Source: Algoriphagus sp. (GTDB lineage Bacteria > Bacteroidota > Bacteroidia > Cytophagales > Cyclobacteriaceae). Taken from it: 64,000 nucleotides of DNA. This document shows positions 34,534 to 42,382 of this stretch, one piece after another; positions within the stretch are counted from its first letter, which is position 1, and each line of letters opens with the position of its first letter. The stretch spans positions 186,001-250,000 of the forward strand of contig JAQSDM010000011.1 of assembly GCA_029945945.1 (NCBI GenBank). The letters run 5' to 3'. A program made the position numbers and the translations under genes. Under the pieces are notes generated by a model. It made no database searches and was not told the DNA's origin. It saw only the letters and a program-made list of their open reading frames with translations.

Positions 34534-37491
34534 TTAATTTTTCGCCATCGACTCGTAGATGATGTCGTGGATTTTGGTTCTTATCCCTTCATTCAACAGC
34601 TTATTATTTTCCGCATCCGGATAGACCCGGTTGGAAAGGAAAACATAAATCAGATCGTTTTCAGGATCTGCCCAGACGCATGTTCCGGTGAATCCTGTGT
34701 GTCCGAAGGTAGTCTTTGGAGCCAGTTTTCCGGCAGAGCCGCCTTTTCCATTCTCAGGTTCCGGCTTATCCCAACCCCAACCGCGTCTGCTTTGGGTGGA
34801 TTGTCTGTCTGTAAATTTTGCAATGGTTCCGGGTCTGATCAAATCCACATCACCATAAACTCCCTCGTTGAGCATCATTTGCATCATCACTGCCAGGTCA
34901 TTGGCAGTTCCAAAAAGCCCTGCATGACCTGCAACTCCCCCAAACATCGCTGCTCCTGGATCGTGCACAAATCCCTGAACTTGTCTCTTTCGAAAAGCTA
35001 CATCATTCTCTGTCGGGGCGATATTGGACAAAGCCACTTTTGAGTGGGGATTGAAAGTCAGGGTATGAAGTCCAAGAGGCGAGTAGAAGTTTTGCTCCAG
35101 AAACTCATCCAAAGGCTGATTGACAATTCTTTCTACGACAGCCTGCATGAAATACATGGTAAGGTCTGAGTAAACGTACTTGTGTTTGCTTCCGGAAGCC
35201 TTTGGCATCAAGTCCGATTTCACAGTCCAGTTCCAAATACTGTCACGTAAACCATCCATCGCATACATTTCGTTAGAAACCGGCCGACTAAATCCTGGCT
35301 CAGGAGCGCTTTTATAATAATTATTTCTCCAGCTTCCGCCTTGTACTGTCTTTACATAATGAGGAATAAAAGCGACCAATCCTGCCTCATGAGCCATCAC
35401 ATCTTTCAGGACCAGGTTGCCTTTATTCGTTCCTTTCAACTCGGGCAAATAATCGCCCAGGGATTTATCCATGTTTATTTCTCCCCTGCTATCGAGAAAC
35501 ATGACTGCCTGAGTTGTGGCCAAAACTTTCGTGATGGATGCCAGATCATAAAGCGTTTCGGAGTTTACAGCCGGGGAACTTCTGTACTCCAACTTTCCAT
35601 AAGATCGCTCAAATACCACTTTACCGTTTTTCACCACCAGCACATTTGCTCCGGGAGTGGCTTGAATCAAGATTGCCCGCTCGGCGACTTCATCGATTTG
35701 ATCCAAAATTTTGCTGTTAAGACCCACACTTTCGGGAGTTCCGTAGGAAAGTCTGTTCATCGATCCCATAAATCCTCCCACTCCCTGAGTATACTGAGGG
35801 CTTACTGACACGGGTAGAATTCCATTTCCGGTTCTTCCGCCAAAAAGGATTTGGGGGGCGATTTGCTGGGTCAGCTCATTATTTTCATATGCTAAAACCA
35901 CATTTCCCAAGCCTTCCAAAAACTGGGAAGCGTATGAATTTCCAAAAAGTACAGTGACAACTTTTTGTCTTTTGCTCAAAAGCTGAAGCAATTCAACGTC
36001 TCCCGGAGCTACTCCAAATGCCCGCTTGGGGCTGTTTGTCACCCCCATCAAACCAACCACCACCACGTCGAAATCCTCGAGTTGCTTTATCAGGTTGTAA
36101 TGTGAAGATTCATTTCCGGCTTTTTCAATAGTGAAATGCTCGAAGGAAGCATATTTGCTCAGGTATTTTTGAAAATCTTTCCCCTCACCCCCGATACTTA
36201 CACTCGCGAATTTCTTCAAATCCAACTGAGTAAAAGGCAGTAAATCATCCTTGTTTGCTGCTATTGTAATAGCCTCGGAATATAGCTTTTCACGGATTTC
36301 AGCTGTTTTGGGAGTATTAAGTCTCTCGACAAGCCCAAACGTATTGATAGGTTTGTAGTGATTAAGTCCGGCCCAATATTTTGCTTTCAATACTTTTTTA
36401 ACTCTTCGGTCAATTTCTTTCTCTGAAATTATCCCATCCTCCACGGCCTTTTTGATCAATGCTTTTGCTTTTGGCACATTCTGAGAATACACCAAAACGT
36501 CATTTCCGGCAAGCAAAGCCTTCAAATCCACCTCTCCCGGCGAATTGACATTGGCAACTCCCTGCATATTCAAGGCATCCGTAAAAACCAACCCCTGGAA
36601 GTTCATCCTGTTTTGGAGCAAGTCGGTAACCACCTTTTTGGAAAGACTTGTCGGAATATTTTCATTATCATCCAGACTTGGGATATTCAAATGGGCAACC
36701 ATCACCGACATCAGATTCTCTTTGAAAAGCTCCTGGTATGGATAAAGATCCACATCCCAAATTCTCTTTTCAGGATGCTTGATTACAGGAAGGTCAAAAT
36801 GACTATCATCTTGAGTATCGCCATGTCCCGGAAAATGTTTTGCATTTGCAATCACCCCATTTTCCTGCAAGCCTTTCATATAGGCGATTGCGCGCTTTGT
36901 GACTATTTCTCTGTTTTCTCCAAAAGCACGATAACCTATCACCGGATTTTCCGGATTTGAATTAACATCCACAACCGGGGCAAAATTGATATGCATCCCC
37001 AGTTCCTGGAATTGGCGGGCCATTTCTGTCCCCATTTCATGAATCAAATCAAGATCCTGTATAGCTCCCAGTGTCATTGCCTTCGGAAAATCGGGCACGG
37101 AATCTAACCGCATACTGATTCCCCATTCTGCATCCATTGCAATGAAAAGTGGAGTTTTGGACTGAGCCTGATAATAATTGGTCAGTCGGGCTTGCCGATC
37201 AGGTCCTCCCTGAAAAAAAATCAAACCTCCAAGATTTTCGGTTTTAACCAGATTGCTGATCTCGTCAACATGCTTCTGGTCTTTGTTGGAATAAGCTGCA
37301 ACCATGAAAAGCTGACCCAACCTTTCCTCAAAAGTCAATCCTTGAAAAACGCTATCTACCCAATTGAGCTGATCCATCGGATCCGGGCTATTAAGCGGAT
37401 CTTCTATCAACAGCGATTCATCCAATTTTCCGGATGAAAAGAAAATTGATATGCATACTATGCTGAAAACCTTCCAAAGCTTGTGGCTCAT
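34534..37491 (-). CDS. Exported GH3 beta-N-acetylglucosaminidase / class C beta-lactamase-type serine hydrolase fusion
   Basis: The 985-residue two-domain protein begins with a hydrophobic signal (about residues 6-20). Residues ~45-560 form a glycoside hydrolase family 3 unit with the NagZ signature KHFPGHGDTQDD near 217-228, which implies removal of GlcNAc from muropeptides or chitin-like chains. Residues ~590-980 are a beta-lactamase/DD-peptidase-like domain: SITK (Ser near 652), Y-S-D near 772, and HTG near 930 in place of KTG. Joining sugar- and peptide-cleaving activities fits peptidoglycan recycling or remodelling in the envelope. Similar fusions are known in Bacteroidota. Confidence 0.9.
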   Translation of the reverse strand: MSHKLWKVFSIVCISIFFSSGKLDESLLIEDPLNSPDPMDQLNWVDSVFQGLTFEERLGQLFMVAAYSNKDQKHVDEISNLVKTENLGGLIFFQGGPDRQARLTNYYQAQSKTPLFIAMDAEWGISMRLDSVPDFPKAMTLGAIQDLDLIHEMGTEMARQFQELGMHINFAPVVDVNSNPENPVIGYRAFGENREIVTKRAIAYMKGLQENGVIANAKHFPGHGDTQDDSHFDLPVIKHPEKRIWDVDLYPYQELFKENLMSVMVAHLNIPSLDDNENIPTSLSKKVVTDLLQNRMNFQGLVFTDALNMQGVANVNSPGEVDLKALLAGNDVLVYSQNVPKAKALIKKAVEDGIISEKEIDRRVKKVLKAKYWAGLNHYKPINTFGLVERLNTPKTAEIREKLYSEAITIAANKDDLLPFTQLDLKKFASVSIGGEGKDFQKYLSKYASFEHFTIEKAGNESSHYNLIKQLEDFDVVVVGLMGVTNSPKRAFGVAPGDVELLQLLSKRQKVVTVLFGNSYASQFLEGLGNVVLAYENNELTQQIAPQILFGGRTGNGILPVSVSPQYTQGVGGFMGSMNRLSYGTPESVGLNSKILDQIDEVAERAILIQATPGANVLVVKNGKVVFERSYGKLEYRSSPAVNSETLYDLASITKVLATTQAVMFLDSRGEINMDKSLGDYLPELKGTNKGNLVLKDVMAHEAGLVAFIPHYVKTVQGGSWRNNYYKSAPEPGFSRPVSNEMYAMDGLRDSIWNWTVKSDLMPKASGSKHKYVYSDLTMYFMQAVVERIVNQPLDEFLEQNFYSPLGLHTLTFNPHSKVALSNIAPTENDVAFRKRQVQGFVHDPGAAMFGGVAGHAGLFGTANDLAVMMQMMLNEGVYGDVDLIRPGTIAKFTDRQSTQSRRGWGWDKPEPENGKGGSAGKLAPKTTFGHTGFTGTCVWADPENDLIYVFLSNRVYPDAENNKLLNEGIRTKIHDIIYESMAKN

Positions 37492-37771
37492 TCCTGTGTA
37501 AATTTTTTATCCTTAATTTTTGAAATAAATTTGTAAAACGGCCTTTCTGATAAATCCCTAACCAAATCGGAATTCCGACTCTTGTCCCGGGGCCGCTCAA
37601 ATTTCATGGAGATTGGGACAACAGATATTTCAATATAGGAAAGTTCAGACAACATTGATCAGTTTTTAGGGTTAAAATTGATATAAATTTGATGTCTGGT
37701 TTTCTCGCCGGAACTTAATTCCTGAATATGCTTTTGAGTAACGAAGCATTCAACCAAAAACATACAACCAC

Positions 37772-38176
37772 ATGAAAATCCTTTCTCTCTTCCGTTCAAA
37801 AACTCCGAATCGATTTGAAATCAAACCGAGATATTGGGATCCTGTCAAAGAGGAAATTGAACAAAGAACTGCCTTCATTAAAAGAGAGTTGGAAGCACAG
37901 GGAAAGTTGACTCCTGAGGAAATTGACATCAAAGCAAAATACGAAACAGGAATCAGAGGGGCATTTTCAAAAAATCGCAAATCAAAATCTTTTGCTTCCG
38001 GATCTGATGGTTCTACGGCATTGATCCGAACCTTTATATTTCTTATCCTCCTCGGAGGAGGAGGAGGATACATTTTCCTCGGCCCAATCATCTTCCAATA
38101 CATGCTCATCATTGCTGCATTGTTGGGGGTTATTTATTTTATTTCCAAAAGGAAACCCAAGAGAAAAGATGAATGA
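37772..38176 (+). CDS. Hypothetical membrane protein upstream of mutL
   Basis: The 134-residue protein has a charged cytoplasmic N-terminal ~85 residues followed by two closely spaced hydrophobic helices (about 87-105 and 108-124, with a run of five glycines) and a lysine-rich tail. I recognise no family. It overlaps mutL by 8 bases, so the two are co-translated. A TAAATTTG box at 37684-37691 could be its -7 element. The persistent pairing with mutL could be chance operon structure rather than a repair role. Confidence 0.8.
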   Translation: MKILSLFRSKTPNRFEIKPRYWDPVKEEIEQRTAFIKRELEAQGKLTPEEIDIKAKYETGIRGAFSKNRKSKSFASGSDGSTALIRTFIFLILLGGGGGYIFLGPIIFQYMLIIAALLGVIYFISKRKPKRKDE

Positions 38177-40010
38177 TGTCATCCAACTCTTACCTGATGC
38201 CATAGCAAATCAAATCGCGGCCGGCGAGGTAGTTCAGCGGCCGGCTTCTGCGTTGAAGGAACTCCTCGAAAACGCAGTGGATGCCGGTGCTACTCAGATT
38301 CAGGTGATTGTAAAAGAAGGTGGCAAACAACTTATCCAAGTCATTGACAACGGGCGAGGGATGACTCCGACTGATGCCCGAATGAGCTTTGAGAGACATG
38401 CCACTTCCAAAATCAGAACCAGCAACGATCTTTTTTCGATCCGAACTTTCGGATTTCGAGGCGAAGCTTTGGCTTCAATCGCTGCGGTGGCTCAGGTAGA
38501 ATTAAAAACCCGAAAGAATGAATCAGAACTCGGGACCTTGATCCAGATAGAAGGGTCAGAAGTGAAAAAGCAAGAGCCTGTGGCAAGTCCGACCGGAACT
38601 TCCGTGGCGATGAAGAATCTGTTTTTCAATGTCCCTGCCCGCAGAAATTTCCTCAAATCCAATCCTGTCGAGATGCGCCACATCGTCGATGAGTTTCAGC
38701 GGGTGGCAATATCCTATCCTGAAATTGCCTTTAGCCTGTATCAGCAGGACCTGGAAGTTTTCTCTCTTACACCTGGAAAACTGAGCAACCGAATTGTAGG
38801 AATTTTTGGAAAAAGCTACCAGGGACAGTTGGTACCTTGCGAAGTGCTCACTCCGCACCTCAATGTAAAGGGATATATCGGCAAGCCTGAAAATGCTAAA
38901 AAAACACGGGGAGAGCAGTTTTTCTTCGTCAACAATCGATACATCAAGAGTAGCTATCTCCACTATGCTGTCACTTCAGCTTTCGAAGGACTTCTCCAAG
39001 GCGATCAGCATCCATTTTATGTTTTGTTTATAGAAATCGATCCTTCGCATATTGATATCAACGTCCATCCCACCAAAACTGAGATTAAGTTTGACGATGA
39101 GCGGACGGTTTATGCTATTATTCGCTCTGCGGTCAAGCAGGCTTTGGGAGCGCATCATGTGGTTCCATCGCTGGACTTTAATTATGATGTGAATTTCACC
39201 GAAAACTGGGATAAAGATCCGAACAAAAAGGAGCAGGTTGACCGGGAATACAGTTACAAATCTTTCAATACTCCGGAATTCAAGAAAGCAAGCACATCAG
39301 GCTGGGAGCGCCTTTTCGAGGGTAATTTACCTTCACCCCAACCAGGCAATCGATTTGATCAGGATGACACCGAGGTGCTGACTTTTCCAAGCCGGGCAAT
39401 CCCGGAAGGGAGTTCTGATTTCTTCCCAAGACCCCCGGAGGAATCAACCGGAACGACTTTTCAGGTAGAACTTAGCTATGTCGTGGCTCAAATGTCTACC
39501 GGACTATTGATCCTGGATCAGCAAGCTTCACACGAACGGGTTTTGTATGAGCGTTATCTGAAGCAACTCAAGCTTGCACAGGGACCTTCTCAACAATGCC
39601 TGTTTCCGCCAACTGTCAATCTCAGTGCATCTGATTTTGCGCTGGTAATCGATATTCTTCCGGAACTCCATAGCTTGGGATTTATGGTTTCGGAATTCGG
39701 GAAAGACACTGTCCTGATTCAGGGTGTCCCTGCAGACATTCAGGTGAAAAATGAAAAAGAGCTCTTCGAAGGTCTGATCGAACAGTTCAAAAACTTCAAA
39801 AGCGAGCTTTCTCTGGACAACCGGGAAAACCTCGCAAGATCTCTCGCCCGGAAATCATCTTTGAAGAAAGGGCAAAAACTCAATTCACAAGAAATGGAAA
39901 CGCTGGTCGGTCAGCTTTTTGCTTGCCAAAATCCAAACTATGGGCTTTCCGGGAACAAAACCTTCGTGAAATTGGATTTAACTAGCATTCACTCCTTCTT
40001 TGGCAAATAG
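38169..40010 (+). CDS. mutL: DNA mismatch repair protein MutL
   Basis: This GHKL ATPase of 613 residues couples mismatch recognition by MutS to strand incision. N-terminal motifs are intact: ELLENAVDAGA (31-41), DNGRGM (60-65) and GFRGEAL (95-101). In the C-terminal domain the endonuclease motif reads D450-Q-Q-A-S-H-E-R rather than DQHA-x2-E, and the CPHGRP-like site reads C586-Q-N-P-N-Y-G. Metal-dependent nicking may therefore be altered. The start at 38169 was chosen over an upstream in-frame codon because it gives the conserved N-terminus. A rhomboid gene follows directly. Confidence 0.95.
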   Translation: MNDVIQLLPDAIANQIAAGEVVQRPASALKELLENAVDAGATQIQVIVKEGGKQLIQVIDNGRGMTPTDARMSFERHATSKIRTSNDLFSIRTFGFRGEALASIAAVAQVELKTRKNESELGTLIQIEGSEVKKQEPVASPTGTSVAMKNLFFNVPARRNFLKSNPVEMRHIVDEFQRVAISYPEIAFSLYQQDLEVFSLTPGKLSNRIVGIFGKSYQGQLVPCEVLTPHLNVKGYIGKPENAKKTRGEQFFFVNNRYIKSSYLHYAVTSAFEGLLQGDQHPFYVLFIEIDPSHIDINVHPTKTEIKFDDERTVYAIIRSAVKQALGAHHVVPSLDFNYDVNFTENWDKDPNKKEQVDREYSYKSFNTPEFKKASTSGWERLFEGNLPSPQPGNRFDQDDTEVLTFPSRAIPEGSSDFFPRPPEESTGTTFQVELSYVVAQMSTGLLILDQQASHERVLYERYLKQLKLAQGPSQQCLFPPTVNLSASDFALVIDILPELHSLGFMVSEFGKDTVLIQGVPADIQVKNEKELFEGLIEQFKNFKSELSLDNRENLARSLARKSSLKKGQKLNSQEMETLVGQLFACQNPNYGLSGNKTFVKLDLTSIHSFFGK

Positions 40011-40011
40011 T

Positions 40012-40803
40012 ATGTTTAGAAACATAACACCGGTAGTACAAAATCTCCTGCTTTTGAACTTGGTCTTGTTCATTGTGAGCGCCTTTTTATTCCCACAATT
40101 GAGCGACTGGTTTGCGTTGTATTATATCCATAGCCCGTATTTCAAGCCGTTTCAGTTTCTGACTTACATGTTTATGCATGCGGATTTCTGGCATTTGTTC
40201 AGCAATATGTTTGGTCTGTTGATTTTCGGACCCCTGCTTGAGCAGTTTTTGGGCCCCAAGAAATTATTCACCCTTTGGATGGTCTGCGGGGTTGGCTCCG
40301 GCCTGCTTTATTCCGGCTATTCTGCCTATAGAATGAATGCATTGGAAGACAAAGTTGAGGCATTCCAAAGCAATCCGGATCCTGAGTTTTTCAACAGATT
40401 GGTCTTGGAAAACAGAGGATATTTCGAGCCTTCAGTTTTTGATTTTGTGGATGACTTCAGCCGAAATCCAGCTGATCCGATGAAAATCAGTCGGGCAAAT
40501 CAGACCCTTGAAGCAATCATGACAATCCAGGGAAACGTACCTATGGTGGGTGCATCGGGTGCTCTTTTTGGAATTTTGATCGCTTTTGCGATGCTGTTTC
40601 CAAACACTCAACTCTTCCTGTTGTTCCCTCCTATGCCAGTCAAGGCAAAATATTTGGTTTTGTTTTATGGACTTTACACGGTCTACAACGTACTGGTAAA
40701 TAATCCGACGGATAATGTGGCGCACTTTGCCCACCTGAGTGGTTTGGTGATCGGCGGTATCTTGGTTTATCGTTGGAAAAGAGACAGAAATAGCTTCTAT
40801 TAA
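40012..40803 (+). CDS. Rhomboid-family intramembrane serine protease (1)
   Basis: This integral membrane protein has 263 residues. Rhomboid hallmarks are HADFWHLFSNMFGL (L1/TM2 region), the catalytic serine S182 in G-A-S-G, and the partner histidine H241 in HFAHLSGLVIGG. Both catalytic residues are present, so it should be active. An unusual soluble insert of about 70 residues (105-175) lies before the serine helix. The start is the ATG one base after the mutL stop; a TTG 12 bases upstream overlaps mutL. It is followed by a second rhomboid gene after 2 bases. Confidence 0.92.
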   Translation: MFRNITPVVQNLLLLNLVLFIVSAFLFPQLSDWFALYYIHSPYFKPFQFLTYMFMHADFWHLFSNMFGLLIFGPLLEQFLGPKKLFTLWMVCGVGSGLLYSGYSAYRMNALEDKVEAFQSNPDPEFFNRLVLENRGYFEPSVFDFVDDFSRNPADPMKISRANQTLEAIMTIQGNVPMVGASGALFGILIAFAMLFPNTQLFLLFPPMPVKAKYLVLFYGLYTVYNVLVNNPTDNVAHFAHLSGLVIGGILVYRWKRDRNSFY

Positions 40804-40805
40804 TC

Positions 40806-41744
40806 ATGTACGGGAATTTTTGGGATAATCTGAAAAATGCCTTTCGGCACAGCGACAACAGCCTTTATAAGCTGATTGCGATCAATATTTTGGTGTTTTT
40901 TGTCGTGCTGATCTCCCGTGTTTTGATGACAATCACGGGATTTGGAGATTGGTACTCAACCGGTATTTCGTACCTGATGATGCCTGCTTCCTTACCAAGA
41001 CTGGTCACTCAGCCATGGAGTATCTTCAGTTATATGTTTTTGCACGAAGGGATTTTCCATATCCTCTTCAATATGCTTTTCCTGTATTGGTTTGGTCTGT
41101 TGATCCATCAATACCTCGGTAGCAGAAAGCTCGCAAATCTTTACATTCTGGGGGGATTGTTCGGTGCCTTGTTTTATGTGATTATCTATAATCTTGCCCC
41201 TTATTTCAGCAATTCAGTGGATTCTTCCCTGATGCTTGGTGCCAGCGCAGGGGTATTTGCAGTGGTAGTCGGAGCAGCGACGCTCACTCCCAATACCACT
41301 TTTTTTCTGATCCTTTTGGGTCCGGTAAAAATCAAATACATCGCCATGTTCTATGTGATTCTCTCCTTTGCAAACTCAATCGGGGCGAATGCCGGCGGAG
41401 AATTGGCTCATTTAGGCGGAGCACTTTTAGGCTTCCTGTACATCACCCAGCTTCGCAAAGGAATTGACCTGGGATTGCCTGTTAAGAAAGTGGGGATCTT
41501 CTTCGAAAACCTGTTTTCCGGACGAAGAAGCAATGTGAAAGTATCCTATCGTAAAGAGAAAACCACTGGCGGAGGTTTTGGCTCATTTGGTTCGTCATCA
41601 TCAAAATCCGCAACTCCGGCTCCTAAGTCGGACATTGCTACTCAGGAAGAAATAGACCGAATCTTGGACAAAATAGCAGACCGCGGCTACGAAGCCCTGA
41701 ACAAAGAGGAAAAAAGGAAGCTGTTTGAGTTCTCGAAAAAATAA
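40806..41744 (+). CDS. Rhomboid-family intramembrane serine protease (2) with C-terminal tail domain
   Basis: The 312-residue protein contains the rhomboid motifs HEGIFHILFNMLFLYW, S147 in G-A-S-A-G-V-F and H202 in AHLGGALLGF, so the Ser/His dyad is complete. After the last transmembrane helix comes a cytoplasmic ~100-residue tail. It is Gly/Ser-rich and ends in a small conserved helical module (EEIDRILDKIADRGYEALN). It lacks the long insert of its neighbour, so the two are not a recent tandem duplication. It is the last gene of the 37.8-41.7 kb operon. Confidence 0.92.
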   Translation: MYGNFWDNLKNAFRHSDNSLYKLIAINILVFFVVLISRVLMTITGFGDWYSTGISYLMMPASLPRLVTQPWSIFSYMFLHEGIFHILFNMLFLYWFGLLIHQYLGSRKLANLYILGGLFGALFYVIIYNLAPYFSNSVDSSLMLGASAGVFAVVVGAATLTPNTTFFLILLGPVKIKYIAMFYVILSFANSIGANAGGELAHLGGALLGFLYITQLRKGIDLGLPVKKVGIFFENLFSGRRSNVKVSYRKEKTTGGGFGSFGSSSSKSATPAPKSDIATQEEIDRILDKIADRGYEALNKEEKRKLFEFSKK

Positions 41745-41750
41745 GAAGTT

Positions 41751-41780
41751 GGAGGTTGGAAGTCGGGAGGTTGGAAGTCA
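41751..41780 (+). repeat. Two tandem copies of a 15-base repeat
   Basis: GGAGGTTGGAAGTCG is repeated once with a single change at the last base, just after the second rhomboid stop. It is a non-coding slippage-type repeat. Confidence 0.7.
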
Positions 41781-41847
41781 GAAGGATGAAATCTGAAGTC
41801 AGAAATGAAAAGGTCGGAATCCGCGGGAAGCGCTTTTTTCCGGAAAT

Positions 41848-42324
41848 CTACAACGGAAAAGCCAGCCCGATTCTAAATCCGACTTCCTGAGGATTCTGGC
41901 TTTGAAATTTCAGCTCCGTACTTAATCCTACCCAATCCGTCATCCTGATGTAAGCTCCTACGCCCATATTGGCACCGACGTATTTATTTGTGGTACCCGC
42001 TCCATCCGGTTGGTTATTTTCCCAGTTTTGACTGTATCCAGCCATAAAATACAATTGGGAAGGGCCACTCGAAACATAGTAACGAAGATCAAAACTGAAA
42101 TTACTGCCTTTTCCTACCTGCGGAAAAATCCTGGTATAGCTCGGCATGATGGCAAATTTCTCTGCGAAAAAATATTCGAGTCCGGCGCCTGCCCCAAAAT
42201 TCTCATAGCGCAAACCATAAGTCCCAAAAGTATGAATTCGTACATCGCCCTGAGATTGAGTTTGTCCCAAAGCTGTAAGGGAAAAGAGGAAACTCATAAA
42301 AAAAATCACCAAAGCCTTTTTCAT
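41848..42324 (-). CDS. Putative outer-membrane beta-barrel protein (hypothetical)
   Basis: The 158-residue protein starts at the ATG at 42324, where a signal peptide begins (MKKALVIFFMSFLFSLTALG, then QTQ). The mature part shows alternating strands (YGLRYENFGAGAGLEYFFA, FAIMPSYTRIF, VGFRIGLAF), typical of an 8-stranded porin-like barrel. The C-terminus is FPL. No specific family is recognised. It lies about 60 bases downstream of the MG2/plug gene and may be co-transcribed with it, which would make it a surface partner. Confidence 0.78.
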   Translation of the reverse strand: MKKALVIFFMSFLFSLTALGQTQSQGDVRIHTFGTYGLRYENFGAGAGLEYFFAEKFAIMPSYTRIFPQVGKGSNFSFDLRYYVSSGPSQLYFMAGYSQNWENNQPDGAGTTNKYVGANMGVGAYIRMTDWVGLSTELKFQSQNPQEVGFRIGLAFPL

Positions 42325-42382
42325 TCTGTTCGGATTAAAATTCGAGAAGAAATTAGGAGGCTTTGGTGAGGAAAGCAAACTC

